Positions 28,666 to 36,970 of a stretch of DNA of 64,000 bases are shown here, in pieces. The DNA lies in the NCBI RefSeq assembly GCF_913064665.1, contig NZ_CAJYBT010000002.1, positions 62,001 through 126,000 on the forward strand, written 5' to 3'. Under the pieces are notes generated by a model. That model was not told where the DNA came from. It did no database searches and worked only from the letters and a program-made list of their open reading frames with translations. This DNA comes from an uncultured Thioclava sp. Lineage in GTDB: Bacteria > Pseudomonadota > Alphaproteobacteria > Rhodobacterales > Rhodobacteraceae. The position numbers and the translations under genes were made by a program. How positions within the stretch are numbered: position 1 is the stretch's first letter; each line of letters begins with the position of its first letter.

Positions 28666-28687
28666 CCCCTCGACCGAAGTCGAGGGG
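28666..28687 (-). terminator. Intercistronic stem-loop after the binding-protein gene
   Basis: In transcript sense CCCCTCGAC-TTCG-GTCGAGGGG: a 9-base-pair stem with a stable UUCG tetraloop, between the binding-protein stop and the permease start. No U-run follows, so it more likely protects the upstream mRNA or attenuates partly than terminates fully. This would raise binding-protein over membrane-subunit levels. Confidence 0.7.
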
Positions 28688-28704
28688 AGGTAACTGACAA
28701 AGGG

Positions 28705-29766
28705 TTACTCAGTCGCTTGGAAGGACTGGCGATAGCCGGATTTGACCAAGTCGCCCATCAAGGAACAATCAATGCCGGCAGCCGGGTCGATCGTGTTCTT
28801 CATAAGGCCAAGCTTGATCCACCATTCGTTGGTCAGTGCCACCGATCCGGCCATTGAGCCATTGGGCAATCCAAAGGGCGGCGCCCCATCAAGAACACCA
28901 CAGGTGCGCGCCGATTCATCGAAATCAAACATATAGATGCCGCCCGAAAGGCTTTTGCCATTGGTGCCAATCACCGAGGCCACATCGGCAGCCGGCCATT
29001 GCAGATATTCGGCGATCATCTGGTTGGTCTCTTCGACATTTGCGTGCCAGTAGGCGCGGGCATCCCACTCGGCCTTCAGCACGGCCAATGCCGCGGGACG
29101 GTTCTTGGCGATGAAGTCTTTGTTCATGAAAAGCGAATCCATGAAAATGCCGGTCTTGAGCATTTCCGGATCCGTGGTGTCGACGATTGACTTGGTGCCA
29201 GGTGCGGCCTCGATCACCTTCGAGATCCACGGCTCATACATATAGGCCGCAGCAAGGTCACCCGAGAGCATCGGCCCCACGGCCTCATCCGCGTTCAGGT
29301 TCACCCAATCCACATCGCCCGGCGCGATGCCCACGCGGTCCAGCCACAACCCCATCAGCAATTGACCAATATATGCTTGCGGTGCGGCGACCTTCTTTCC
29401 CTTAAGCGTCTCTGGCGTCATCCCGGCGGCAAGAACCACGTGATCAACACCGTAAGACGGGTTGAGATAGGCGACGTTGACTTCATTCAGGCCCGCATCG
29501 ACGGCAACGGGGATATAATCCGCCGTGCAGCCATAGACGTCGATCTGCCCCGCCGCGAGCGCAGCATGCCCACCCAGCGGATCCTCGAAGTTCACGATGT
29601 TCAGGTCATAGCCGGAAATCAGGTTTTTCTGCTTGGCTACGTCCATCATGGCATAGCCCGGCCAAGATACGCAGATTCCGACATTGATGGTTTCGTTTGC
29701 CTGCGCAGCAGCAGCGCTGCCCAACATGGCGCTGGCGATCGACAGGGCGAAGGTGAGTTTACGCAT
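28705..29766 (-). CDS. ABC transporter periplasmic binding protein (SsuA/TauA/NMT1 type)
   Basis: 353 residues with a signal peptide (KLTFALSIASAMLGSAAAAQA). The mature part opens NETINVGICVSWPGYAMMDVAKQKN and keeps the NMT1-like pattern FEDPLGGHAALAAGQIDVYG. It captures the ligand for the permease/ATPase downstream. First gene of the operon; the TetR-type regulator is divergent across 122 AT-rich bases with two palindromes. The ligand is unknown; sequence class covers sulfonates, taurine, thiamine precursors and related small nitrogen compounds. Confidence 0.87.
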   Translation of the reverse strand: MRKLTFALSIASAMLGSAAAAQANETINVGICVSWPGYAMMDVAKQKNLISGYDLNIVNFEDPLGGHAALAAGQIDVYGCTADYIPVAVDAGLNEVNVAYLNPSYGVDHVVLAAGMTPETLKGKKVAAPQAYIGQLLMGLWLDRVGIAPGDVDWVNLNADEAVGPMLSGDLAAAYMYEPWISKVIEAAPGTKSIVDTTDPEMLKTGIFMDSLFMNKDFIAKNRPAALAVLKAEWDARAYWHANVEETNQMIAEYLQWPAADVASVIGTNGKSLSGGIYMFDFDESARTCGVLDGAPPFGLPNGSMAGSVALTNEWWIKLGLMKNTIDPAAGIDCSLMGDLVKSGYRQSFQATE

Positions 29767-29813
29767 GATCAGCTCCCAGATGCGGTTACTCGAAAAAATA
29801 TACGCAACAAAAT

Positions 29814-29831
29814 TTTTTAGTCTACTAAAAA
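29814..29831. promoter_or_regulatory. AT-rich inverted repeat 1 between TetR gene and ABC operon
   Basis: TTTTTAGT-CT-ACTAAAAA, a perfect 8-base inverted repeat with 2-base centre, 47 bases upstream of the binding-protein ATG. Its position between divergent genes makes it a likely operator of the TetR-family protein. Confidence 0.6.
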
Positions 29832-29841
29832 TTTTACATCA

Positions 29842-29852
29842 CTAAAATTTAG
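29842..29852. promoter_or_regulatory. AT-rich inverted repeat 2 between TetR gene and ABC operon
   Basis: CTAAA-A-TTTAG, a perfect palindrome sharing the CTAAA half-site with repeat 1, 37 bases before the TetR ATG. Two related sites in one divergent intergenic region suggest control of both the operon and the regulator itself. Confidence 0.5.
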
Positions 29853-29888
29853 GTTGCATTTCCCGCCGCACATCTCGAAAATACGCCT

Positions 29889-30509
29889 ATGGAACGATCA
29901 CAAACATTGAGCCTGCGAGAGCGGCAAAAAGAGGGCAGACGCGCGCGCATCATCGCCGCGGCCAAAAGCCTTTTCGTTGAGGCTGGGCTCGACAATATCA
30001 CTATCGAAGCGATTGCCGAGATTGCCGGTGTCTCAAGCGTCACGGTGCATAATTACTATGGCACGAAATCAGGCGTGCTCCTTGCACTGGTCGCCGAAAG
30101 TGACCGCGAGCTTCTTGAAACGCTTGATCGAAATCTGGCGGCCCCACCGCCCGATCTGGTTAATCTTGTGCTGCGGTTCTTTACGCTCATCTGCGACCAC
30201 ACGCTGACGCATCTCGATAAACCTGTTTGGCGACAGGTAATTTCGGCGTCCATCAGCGGAACCGAACCACGTTTCAGCAAGCTTTACCGTGAGCTTGACC
30301 ACCGTCTGGCCTCGGTTTTGATCCGCGAGATTGAGAATATGAAAGCGGCAGGGAGGCTTGATGACGACACCAATTCGATCCATCTCGGTTGGGCGCTATT
30401 CAACCTGCAAAACGCTCGCTTCATCGAGTTTATCGCCTCCGACAGTAAGCATCAGGATCAGGCATTGCGGGATTTGCGCAACGATCTGAACGCCTTGCTA
30501 CCTCGCTAG
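29889..30509 (+). CDS. TetR/AcrR family transcriptional regulator
   Basis: 206 residues. The N-terminal HTH is typical of TetR (RRARIIAAAKSLFVEAGLDNITIEAIAEIAGVSSVTVHNYYG in the first 60 residues, quoted in parts: ITIEAIAEIAGVS then TVHNYYGTKSGVL). The C-terminal ligand domain is not assignable. As a TetR protein it probably represses the divergent ABC-SDR-creatininase-ureohydrolase operon and is relieved by a pathway compound. Two AT-rich palindromes lie between the genes. It is monocistronic; a stem-loop follows 18 bases after the stop. Confidence 0.9.
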   Translation: MERSQTLSLRERQKEGRRARIIAAAKSLFVEAGLDNITIEAIAEIAGVSSVTVHNYYGTKSGVLLALVAESDRELLETLDRNLAAPPPDLVNLVLRFFTLICDHTLTHLDKPVWRQVISASISGTEPRFSKLYRELDHRLASVLIREIENMKAAGRLDDDTNSIHLGWALFNLQNARFIEFIASDSKHQDQALRDLRNDLNALLPR

Positions 30510-30527
30510 GAGCCAGATTTTTAAGGC

Positions 30528-30548
30528 CTTCGCGTCTGAAACGCGAAG
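30528..30548 (+). terminator. Stem-loop after the TetR gene
   Basis: CTTCGCGT-CTGAA-ACGCGAAG, an 8-base-pair perfect stem 18 bases after the TetR stop. It lacks a following T-run, so termination efficiency is uncertain. The remaining ~150 bases to the convergent dppDF gene hold nothing evident. Confidence 0.5.
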
Positions 30549-30700
30549 ACCCGTGCAGAAAGTGGACGGACTTCTACAGTCACGATTGACGCTATTGGGC
30601 ATATGGCGGGGCACACCCCGTTTTGGCCAAGCCGCGCCAACATAATGCGCCCCACCAAATCAGCAGATTCAAAGAGCCGTCATTAAACCCGAACGCTTAC

Positions 30701-32500
30701 TTAGCCAGTGACAAACGCATCAGCGACCAGATGCCCGTCACCGACATTGCGCAACGCCATCCGCGCGGGACTGGCACCCAACTTGTAAATCGGACTTGGG
30801 ATTTCTGAGGCAAGACGCGCAACGGGCGGGCGGGAATAGGTCGGATCGGGCACCGGAACTGCCGCCATAAGGCGCTTGGTATAGGGATGGCGCGGATCAC
30901 CAAAAATCTGCGCCCGTGTGCCCATTTCGACGATCTGGCCCATATACATGACCGCTACCCGGTCCGAGATATTCTCGACCACCGCCATATCGTGGCTGAT
31001 AAACAGATAGGCGATGCCAAATTCACTCTTGAGCGCATCAAGGAGATCAAGCACCCGCGCCTGCACTGACACATCCAGCGCCGAGACGCTTTCATCGGCG
31101 ATGATCAACTTGGGTTGCAGCGCAAGGGCGCGCGCGATGCAGATGCGCTGGCGCTGGCCGCCGGAAAACTCGTGGGGGTAGCGATCAAGGTGATCGGGTG
31201 CCAGTCCGACGCGTTCGAACAGTTCCGCCACGCGATTACGGCGTTGCTCGGGTGTGTCGATCGCGTGAATAACCAGCGGCTCTGCCACCAGATCGCCCAC
31301 CCGCATACGTGGGTCCAGCGCGGCCATCGGGTCTTGAAAAACGATTTGGACGTCGCGCCGTAACGCTTTCATATCCTTGCCGTTTAGCCCACCAAGCGTA
31401 TGGCCCGCCACCTCGATGCGGCCCTGATGCGGCACCAGCCCGACAAGCGCTTTGGCAATGGTGGATTTCCCACAGCCTGACTCGCCGACAAGCGAAAACG
31501 TTTGGCCCGCGCGGAGATCAAAGCTGACATTTTCGACCGCATGCACCCGGTGCGTGACCCGCGACAAGATCCCGCCGCGAATGTCAAAGCGCACCTGCAC
31601 ATCGCGCAGGCTGGCCACGATGTCCGTTTGCGCATCGCCTAAACTGGCCCCGCTACCATCGCCCATGCGCGGCACGGCAGCCAAAAGATCGCGGGTATAC
31701 TGGGCGCGCGGGGTGGCGAAAATATCATTCACCGCGCCCTGTTCAACAGCGCGGCCCTGCTGCATCACAATCACCCGCTCGGCCATCTCGGCCACCACGC
31801 CCATATCATGGGTGATCAGGATAATCGCGGTGCCCATTTCGCGTTGCAGATCGCGCAAAAGGTCTAACACCTCGCGCTGCACCGTTACATCAAGCGCGGT
31901 TGTGGGTTCATCCGCAATCAGCACATCGGGGCGCAAGGCCAGCGCCATTGCAATCATCACCCGCTGACGCATTCCGCCAGACAATTCATGCGGATATTGC
32001 GTCATCCTGCGTTCCGGCTCGGAAATGCGCACCGCTTTGAGCGCCTCAAGCGCACGTGCCTCAGCCTCGCTCTTGGAGATCGGCTCGTGGGCGCGAATAG
32101 CCTCGGTCAGTTGTAGCCCTATGCTCAGCACAGGGTTGAGCGAGGTCATCGGCTCTTGAAAAATCATCGCGATGCGATCGCCGCGAATGGCACGCATCTT
32201 GGTCTCGGGCAGCGCCGTCAGATCGGTGCCATTAAGCGTGATCGCCCCGGCACTGACGCGCAGCGCAGGTGGCGGCAACAGCCCCATGATCGCGAGCGAT
32301 GTCAAAGACTTGCCAGAGCCGCTTTCACCCGCAATGGCGATGGTCTCGCCGCGCGCAAGGGTGAAACTCAGATCACTGACCAAGGCCCGCTCGACGCCCT
32401 CGGCGCGCACGGAAATCGTCAGCCCCGCAACCTCGAGAACGGTCGGGGCGACATCTGGGGCCGGCACGGCCCCAGACTGAACTGTAGGGTTCTGGTTCAT
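30701..32500 (-). CDS. Fused dipeptide/oligopeptide-type ABC ATP-binding protein (DppD-DppF fusion)
   Basis: 599 residues containing two complete ABC domains. First: GESGSGKSL, LSGGMRQRV, LIADEPTTALD. Second: GESGCGKST, FSGGQRQRI, IIADESVSALD (Asp-Glu then Ser in place of Pro). A linker near 270-300 and an oligopeptide-type C-terminal tail (HPYTKRLMAAVPVPDP) follow each domain as in DppD and DppF. One gene thus supplies both ATPases for the DppB/DppC permeases. The start at 32500 overlaps the formamidase stop as ATGA. It is the last gene of the amide operon. Confidence 0.92.
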   Translation of the reverse strand: MNQNPTVQSGAVPAPDVAPTVLEVAGLTISVRAEGVERALVSDLSFTLARGETIAIAGESGSGKSLTSLAIMGLLPPPALRVSAGAITLNGTDLTALPETKMRAIRGDRIAMIFQEPMTSLNPVLSIGLQLTEAIRAHEPISKSEAEARALEALKAVRISEPERRMTQYPHELSGGMRQRVMIAMALALRPDVLIADEPTTALDVTVQREVLDLLRDLQREMGTAIILITHDMGVVAEMAERVIVMQQGRAVEQGAVNDIFATPRAQYTRDLLAAVPRMGDGSGASLGDAQTDIVASLRDVQVRFDIRGGILSRVTHRVHAVENVSFDLRAGQTFSLVGESGCGKSTIAKALVGLVPHQGRIEVAGHTLGGLNGKDMKALRRDVQIVFQDPMAALDPRMRVGDLVAEPLVIHAIDTPEQRRNRVAELFERVGLAPDHLDRYPHEFSGGQRQRICIARALALQPKLIIADESVSALDVSVQARVLDLLDALKSEFGIAYLFISHDMAVVENISDRVAVMYMGQIVEMGTRAQIFGDPRHPYTKRLMAAVPVPDPTYSRPPVARLASEIPSPIYKLGASPARMALRNVGDGHLVADAFVTG

Positions 32501-33456
32501 TCGAAGACACATCTCGGGAAATAGAAGCTGACAACCCAGTTGGGCATATCGACGATCTCGGAGATCCGCAGATCGCCACAGGTCGAGACCAGCATATAGG
32601 CATCAACCGGGGCCATGCCGCGCTGCGCACAGAGCAGATCGACCATACCCGCCACCGCGTCGCGCGCCGCCGACATCAGGTCGGGGCCAATGCCCGTCGT
32701 GACCTCATAGCCCGCGCTGTCAAGATGACGCGTAACCGGGCCCGGCGTGGTGAAGCGCGGGAATTTCAGCGGCTCGTTCTTGATTACATCAAAGCTGAGC
32801 ACGGTGTTCATCGGGCTTTCAATCGCGGTGCCGCAGACCTCTCCATCGCCCTGCGCGGCATGGGTATCACCGACCGAAAACAGCGCGCCCTCGACCTCGA
32901 CGGGCAGATAAAGCGTGGTGCCCGCCGCCAGATCACGGATATCAAGATTGCCCCCTACGCGCCGGGGCGGCACGATGGAATGCAGCCCGGCCTCGGCAGG
33001 GGCGACCCCGATCGTGCCGCAAAACGGCTTGAGCGGCACCTTGCCCTCGCGTCCCCACAGCGCCTTATCAGGCGATACGGCATCATATTTCCAGATCGTC
33101 AGCGCAGGGTCGGTGAACTGATCGGCCAACAGCCCGAAGCCGGGAATATTGGCCGTCCAGCCCCAAGCGGACCCCTCGGCCTCCCGCGGGGTGAAGCTGT
33201 CGATCGTTACTTTTAGCACATCACCGGGCATAGCGCCGTCAACATAGATCGGCCCGGAGACCGGGTTGATCTTGCCGAAATCCAGCGTTGCAACATCGGC
33301 CACGGTCGAGGACGGGCCAAGCTGACCGGCTGAACTATCATGGCAGTAAAATTCGATGGTCGATCCCGGGGCTACCGTCTCGGCCGGGACAAGCGAATTG
33401 TCCCAGCCGAAATGGTGTTGTGCGCCATGGATCGTGTAGTCACAGGCTTTGCACAT
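32497..33456 (-). CDS. fmdA: Acetamidase/formamidase family amidohydrolase
   Basis: 319 residues, shorter than Methylophilus FmdA (~400) but within the FmdA_AmdA family. It releases ammonia from short aliphatic amides. Recognisable blocks: TIHGAQHHFGWDNSL at the N-terminus, PGSTIEFYCHDSSAGQ, YVDGAMPGDVLKVTI and GDTHAAQGDGEVCGTAIE, which holds the family's conserved His/Glu cluster, and later AGYEVTTGIGPDLM. It is cytoplasmic (no signal). Placed 6 bases after the dppA-like gene and overlapping the ATPase gene, in an operon headed by amiC-amiR, so the imported ligand is probably an amide or amide-bearing compound. Confidence 0.9.
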   Translation of the reverse strand: MCKACDYTIHGAQHHFGWDNSLVPAETVAPGSTIEFYCHDSSAGQLGPSSTVADVATLDFGKINPVSGPIYVDGAMPGDVLKVTIDSFTPREAEGSAWGWTANIPGFGLLADQFTDPALTIWKYDAVSPDKALWGREGKVPLKPFCGTIGVAPAEAGLHSIVPPRRVGGNLDIRDLAAGTTLYLPVEVEGALFSVGDTHAAQGDGEVCGTAIESPMNTVLSFDVIKNEPLKFPRFTTPGPVTRHLDSAGYEVTTGIGPDLMSAARDAVAGMVDLLCAQRGMAPVDAYMLVSTCGDLRISEIVDMPNWVVSFYFPRCVFE

Positions 33457-33462
33457 GTTCTC

Positions 33463-35097
33463 TCACTTCGTCACATAAACATAGTCATAGTTGACCGGAA
33501 TCGAGACCGGATCGACGTAGAGGTTGTCTGCCCCGCCCATCCGTTCAGATTTCATGGTGTAGCGCTGCTCGTTAAAGACCGGCACCCATGGGGCTTGCTC
33601 CATCACCTTGGCATAGACATCCGACCACATCGCAAGACGCTTGGGATCGGCGGGATCGGTAAAGCTGTCGGCCTTTGTGGCCTCGGCGTCGATCTCGGGG
33701 TCGCAGAATTTCGACCAGTTCCAGCCGCCCTCGCCCGCGCCCGCACAGCCCAGGATCGGGCCATAGAAGTTCGAGGGATCGGGGAAGTCGGCAATCCACG
33801 CCATGCCGCCCGACCAGATCATCGGTGCTTTGCCCGCGCCACCCGCCTCGATCACATTGGCCTGAGCTAGCGATTTGATCTCGGCGGTAATACCAATCGC
33901 CTTCAGATCCTGCTGGATCGCCTGCGCGATGCGCGGATTGGGATCGGTGTTCATGACGTAAAGCTCGGTCGTGAACCCATCGGCAAACCCGGCCTCGGCC
34001 AGCAGTTTTTTGGCGGCGGCATCGTCAAAGGAATAGCCTTTGTAGTCTTTGATATAGCCGGGCATCGAGGGCGGCAGCGGCTGATTGGCCGGAATCGCGC
34101 GCCCGTTGATCATCTGCGTGATGCGCTTCTTGTTGATCGCCATATTGACCGCTTCGCGCACCTTGAGATTGTCAAAGGGCGGCATTTTGACATTGAGCGT
34201 GATATAACCGGTCTGCAGCTGACCGCCCTCGACCACGCGGGCTTTTTCGGCGGGGTTGTTCATGACCTCTTCGAATTTCGCAGGCGGAATGCCATCGCCG
34301 GGCACGTCCACCTCGCCTTTTTGCAAGCGCAGCAGCGCCACGATGGGCTCTTGACCGACTTCAAAGGTGATCTGGTCGAGATAGGGCACGCCCGCGCGCC
34401 AGTAATCGGTGTTCTTGGCAAAGACCAACTGCTGCCCGATGGTCCAATCCGCCAGCTTGTAGGCGCCGGTGCCAACGGGGTGTTTGCCGAAATCGGCGCC
34501 CCATTTCTCGACTGCTTCTTTCGGCACGATCGAGGCGAAATTCAGAGCCATCACATGCAGGAAGGTCGCATCGGGACGGCTGAGCGTGATCTTGACGGTC
34601 GCAGGATCCACCACCTCGACACCGCTAAGTTCGCTGGCGGAACCATCCGCCATCGCGTCATAGCCCATGATCGAGCCAAAGAAGCCCGCGCCGGGCGATT
34701 GCGTGGCCGGGTTGGTGACGCGATCAAGCGAGTATTTCACATCCTCGGCGGTCATCTCGCGCCCATTGTGGAATTTCACGCCGGGACGCAGGTGAAAGGT
34801 AAAGGTCATCCCGTCATCAGAGACGTCATAGCTTTCGGCCAGCCCCGGGCGCAGCTCGGTCGTGCCGGGGACGTAATCCATCAGCCCGTCAAACAGCGAT
34901 TTGATCATCGACCAGTTCTGCCAGTCATAGCCGATCGCGGGATCAAGCGTGGCCACGTCATCCTTGTAGGTGACGATGATATTGCCGCCGGGCTTGGCAT
35001 TGGGGTCGGGCTGGTAATCTTGCGCCAGCGCGGCACCGGCGAATGACAGCGACACCGCCAGCGCGCTTGTCGTCAGCATGGTTTTCATCAGGCTCAT
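33463..35097 (-). CDS. ABC transporter substrate-binding protein, DppA/OppA family
   Basis: 544 residues with a signal peptide (MKTMLTTSALAVSLSFAGAALA). Family 5 solute-binding features: TVTYKDDVATLDPAIGYDW-like opening, LRPGLAESYDVSDDGMTFTFHLRPGVKFHNGREMTAEDV, and NMAINKKRI; the first two are the family signature region. Start at 35097 because GGAGAG precedes the ATG and the signal peptide follows; the frame upstream to 35298 overlaps dppB and is not credible. Members bind peptides, nickel chelates, sugars or amides; here the operon partners favour an amide ligand. Confidence 0.9.
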   Translation of the reverse strand: MSLMKTMLTTSALAVSLSFAGAALAQDYQPDPNAKPGGNIIVTYKDDVATLDPAIGYDWQNWSMIKSLFDGLMDYVPGTTELRPGLAESYDVSDDGMTFTFHLRPGVKFHNGREMTAEDVKYSLDRVTNPATQSPGAGFFGSIMGYDAMADGSASELSGVEVVDPATVKITLSRPDATFLHVMALNFASIVPKEAVEKWGADFGKHPVGTGAYKLADWTIGQQLVFAKNTDYWRAGVPYLDQITFEVGQEPIVALLRLQKGEVDVPGDGIPPAKFEEVMNNPAEKARVVEGGQLQTGYITLNVKMPPFDNLKVREAVNMAINKKRITQMINGRAIPANQPLPPSMPGYIKDYKGYSFDDAAAKKLLAEAGFADGFTTELYVMNTDPNPRIAQAIQQDLKAIGITAEIKSLAQANVIEAGGAGKAPMIWSGGMAWIADFPDPSNFYGPILGCAGAGEGGWNWSKFCDPEIDAEATKADSFTDPADPKRLAMWSDVYAKVMEQAPWVPVFNEQRYTMKSERMGGADNLYVDPVSIPVNYDYVYVTK

Positions 35098-35162
35098 TTT
35101 TCTCTCCGTCTGTTGAACGTTTCTTGCAGTCTTGCCCCGTTTTGCCGGGGGTCTGGTTGCGA

Positions 35163-36083
35163 TCAGCGCAGCTTGATGCGCGGGTCGATGAAGGGGGTGA
35201 TCATGTCGGCAATCAGGTTTCCCAGCACGATGGCGCAGGCCGAGACCAGCGTGACGCCCATGATGATCGGGATATCCACGCGCTGGATCGCCTGCCACGC
35301 GAGCTGGCCGATGCCCGGCCAGCCAAAGACGCTTTCGACGACGACGATGCCCGACATGAAAATGCCGATATCAATGCCGATCATCGCGATAATGGGCAAA
35401 ATGGCGTTGGGCATGGCGTGCAACACCAGCACGCGCGACCGGCGCAGCCCCTTGGCGCGTGCGGTACGAATATAGTCTGAGCGCAGCACGTCGATCATGC
35501 TTGATCGCATCATCCGGCTATACCAACCCGACCCCATGATCCCCAGCGTCAGTGCGGGCAGCACAAGGTTGGAAAAGCTGCCATAGCCGCCGATTGGGAA
35601 CCAGCTTAGCTTGACCGCAAAGACATAAAGCAGCAGCAGACCAACCACGAATTGCGGCGCAGACACCGCTACGAAAGAGGTGATCATCAGCGTCTGATCC
35701 AACGCGCCGCCACGCCGGATTGCGGCGATAATGCCCAGTGTCAAACCGATCACCAACTCGGCCACGATAGCGCCCAGCATCAACAGTAGTGTAGCAGGCA
35801 AGCGCGCCATGATCAGCGTAGCGACATCCGTTTTTTGCAGGTAGCTGCGCCCCATGTCGCCCTGCACCAATCCGACCAGATAGCGCCAGTATTGCACCAC
35901 AAACGGCTGATCGAGCCCCAATTGATGGCGGATATTCTCGACCGTCTGCGCGGTGGCGGACCGTCCCGCAATCTGACGCACCGGGTCGGCGGGCAGCACG
36001 TAGAGCAGGAAGAAGGTGATGAAGGACACACCCAGTAGGATCAGCGCAGCCTGGATCAGGCGGCGGGCAAGATAGGCCAGCAT
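35163..36083 (-). CDS. ABC transporter permease, DppB type
   Basis: 306 residues with six membrane segments. N-terminal LARRLIQAALILLGVSFITFFLLYVLPADPVR is the usual DppB opening with conserved PGDP-like motif, and the EAA loop is YIRTARAKGLRRSRVLVLHAMPNA. It forms the channel with the DppC-type partner. One-base overlap with the preceding dppC-type gene; 65 bases to the binding-protein gene, in which a weak 5-bp stem (35135-35150) is visible. Confidence 0.92.
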   Translation of the reverse strand: MLAYLARRLIQAALILLGVSFITFFLLYVLPADPVRQIAGRSATAQTVENIRHQLGLDQPFVVQYWRYLVGLVQGDMGRSYLQKTDVATLIMARLPATLLLMLGAIVAELVIGLTLGIIAAIRRGGALDQTLMITSFVAVSAPQFVVGLLLLYVFAVKLSWFPIGGYGSFSNLVLPALTLGIMGSGWYSRMMRSSMIDVLRSDYIRTARAKGLRRSRVLVLHAMPNAILPIIAMIGIDIGIFMSGIVVVESVFGWPGIGQLAWQAIQRVDIPIIMGVTLVSACAIVLGNLIADMITPFIDPRIKLR

Positions 36084-36970
36084 TACGAACGCCCCCTTTG
36101 CGTCGGGTCGAGCACATCACGCAGCGCATCGCCCACAAGGTTGAAGGCCAGCGCCAGCAACAAGATCGCAGCGCCCGGAATAAACACGAGCCAAGGTGCG
36201 GCCTGAAAATAGGTCTGGTTTTCGAAGATGATGTTGCCCCAGCTTGGCGTTGGGGGCTGCACGCCGACGCCAAGGTAGCTAAGCGTGGCCTCCAGCAGCA
36301 CCGTGGTCGAAATCCCCAGCGTGCCCCAAACGATGATCATCGGCACGAGATGGGGCAGGATATGGCGAAACAGGATGCGCGCCGTTCCCGCGCCCAGCGT
36401 CTTTTCAGCCGCGACGAATTCGCGCTCGGCCAGCGCCGAGGTTTCAGTATAGACCACACGTGCCGTCTGCACCCAGTTCACCAGCGCGATCACCATCGCC
36501 ACGATCCACAGAGAAGGCGTGAAAATCGCCGCAAGACAAATTGCCAGCAATAGCGCGGGAAACGCCATCATCAGATCGGTGAAGCGCATCAGCACCGCGC
36601 CAATCCAACCGCGGAAATATCCCGCCGTGACGCCAATCAAGGTGCCGATAATCAGCGACAGCCCATTGGCGACCACCCCGATAATCAGTGAGGTGCGCGC
36701 GCCATACAGGATGCGCGAGAACAGATCGCGCCCCAACAAATCGGTGCCCAGCCAAAACTGTGCCCCCGGCGGCATCGGCGCGCCTTCCAGCGTGAGCCCG
36801 TCAAACATTTGCTCTTGTGGCTGATAGGGCGCAATCCAGGGCGCAAAAATCGCTCCGCCGACAACGACCGCAATCAACGCCAACCCCAACAGGGCCAGCT
36901 TGCGTCCCAGCAAACGACGCCAAGCGCTTTGCGGGCCAGTCGCACCCTTAGCCAAGGTCAGATCGGTCAT
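36083..36970 (-). CDS. ABC transporter permease, DppC type
   Basis: 295 residues with five to six membrane segments. A soluble N-terminus precedes the first helix (KLALLGLALIAVVVGGAIF), followed by the DppC-specific WLGTDLLGRDLFSRILYGARTSL. The EAA loop is EREFVAAEKTLGAGTARILFRHILP. The ATG at 36970 has a near-perfect ribosome site (AAGGAGG); the frame to 37024 is not needed. Its 5' end overlaps the amiR gene by 23 bases, and its stop overlaps dppB by one base, so regulator and transporter share one mRNA. Confidence 0.92.
   Translation of the reverse strand: MTDLTLAKGATGPQSAWRRLLGRKLALLGLALIAVVVGGAIFAPWIAPYQPQEQMFDGLTLEGAPMPPGAQFWLGTDLLGRDLFSRILYGARTSLIIGVVANGLSLIIGTLIGVTAGYFRGWIGAVLMRFTDLMMAFPALLLAICLAAIFTPSLWIVAMVIALVNWVQTARVVYTETSALAEREFVAAEKTLGAGTARILFRHILPHLVPMIIVWGTLGISTTVLLEATLSYLGVGVQPPTPSWGNIIFENQTYFQAAPWLVFIPGAAILLLALAFNLVGDALRDVLDPTQRGRS

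Noticed and set aside
29767..29888. Guanidine (ykkC-type) riboswitch before the ABC/creatininase operon
   Set aside because: The transporter class and ureohydrolase made it worth checking, but the 122-base region is AT-rich, short and explained by two palindromes; no guanidine-I motif blocks are visible.
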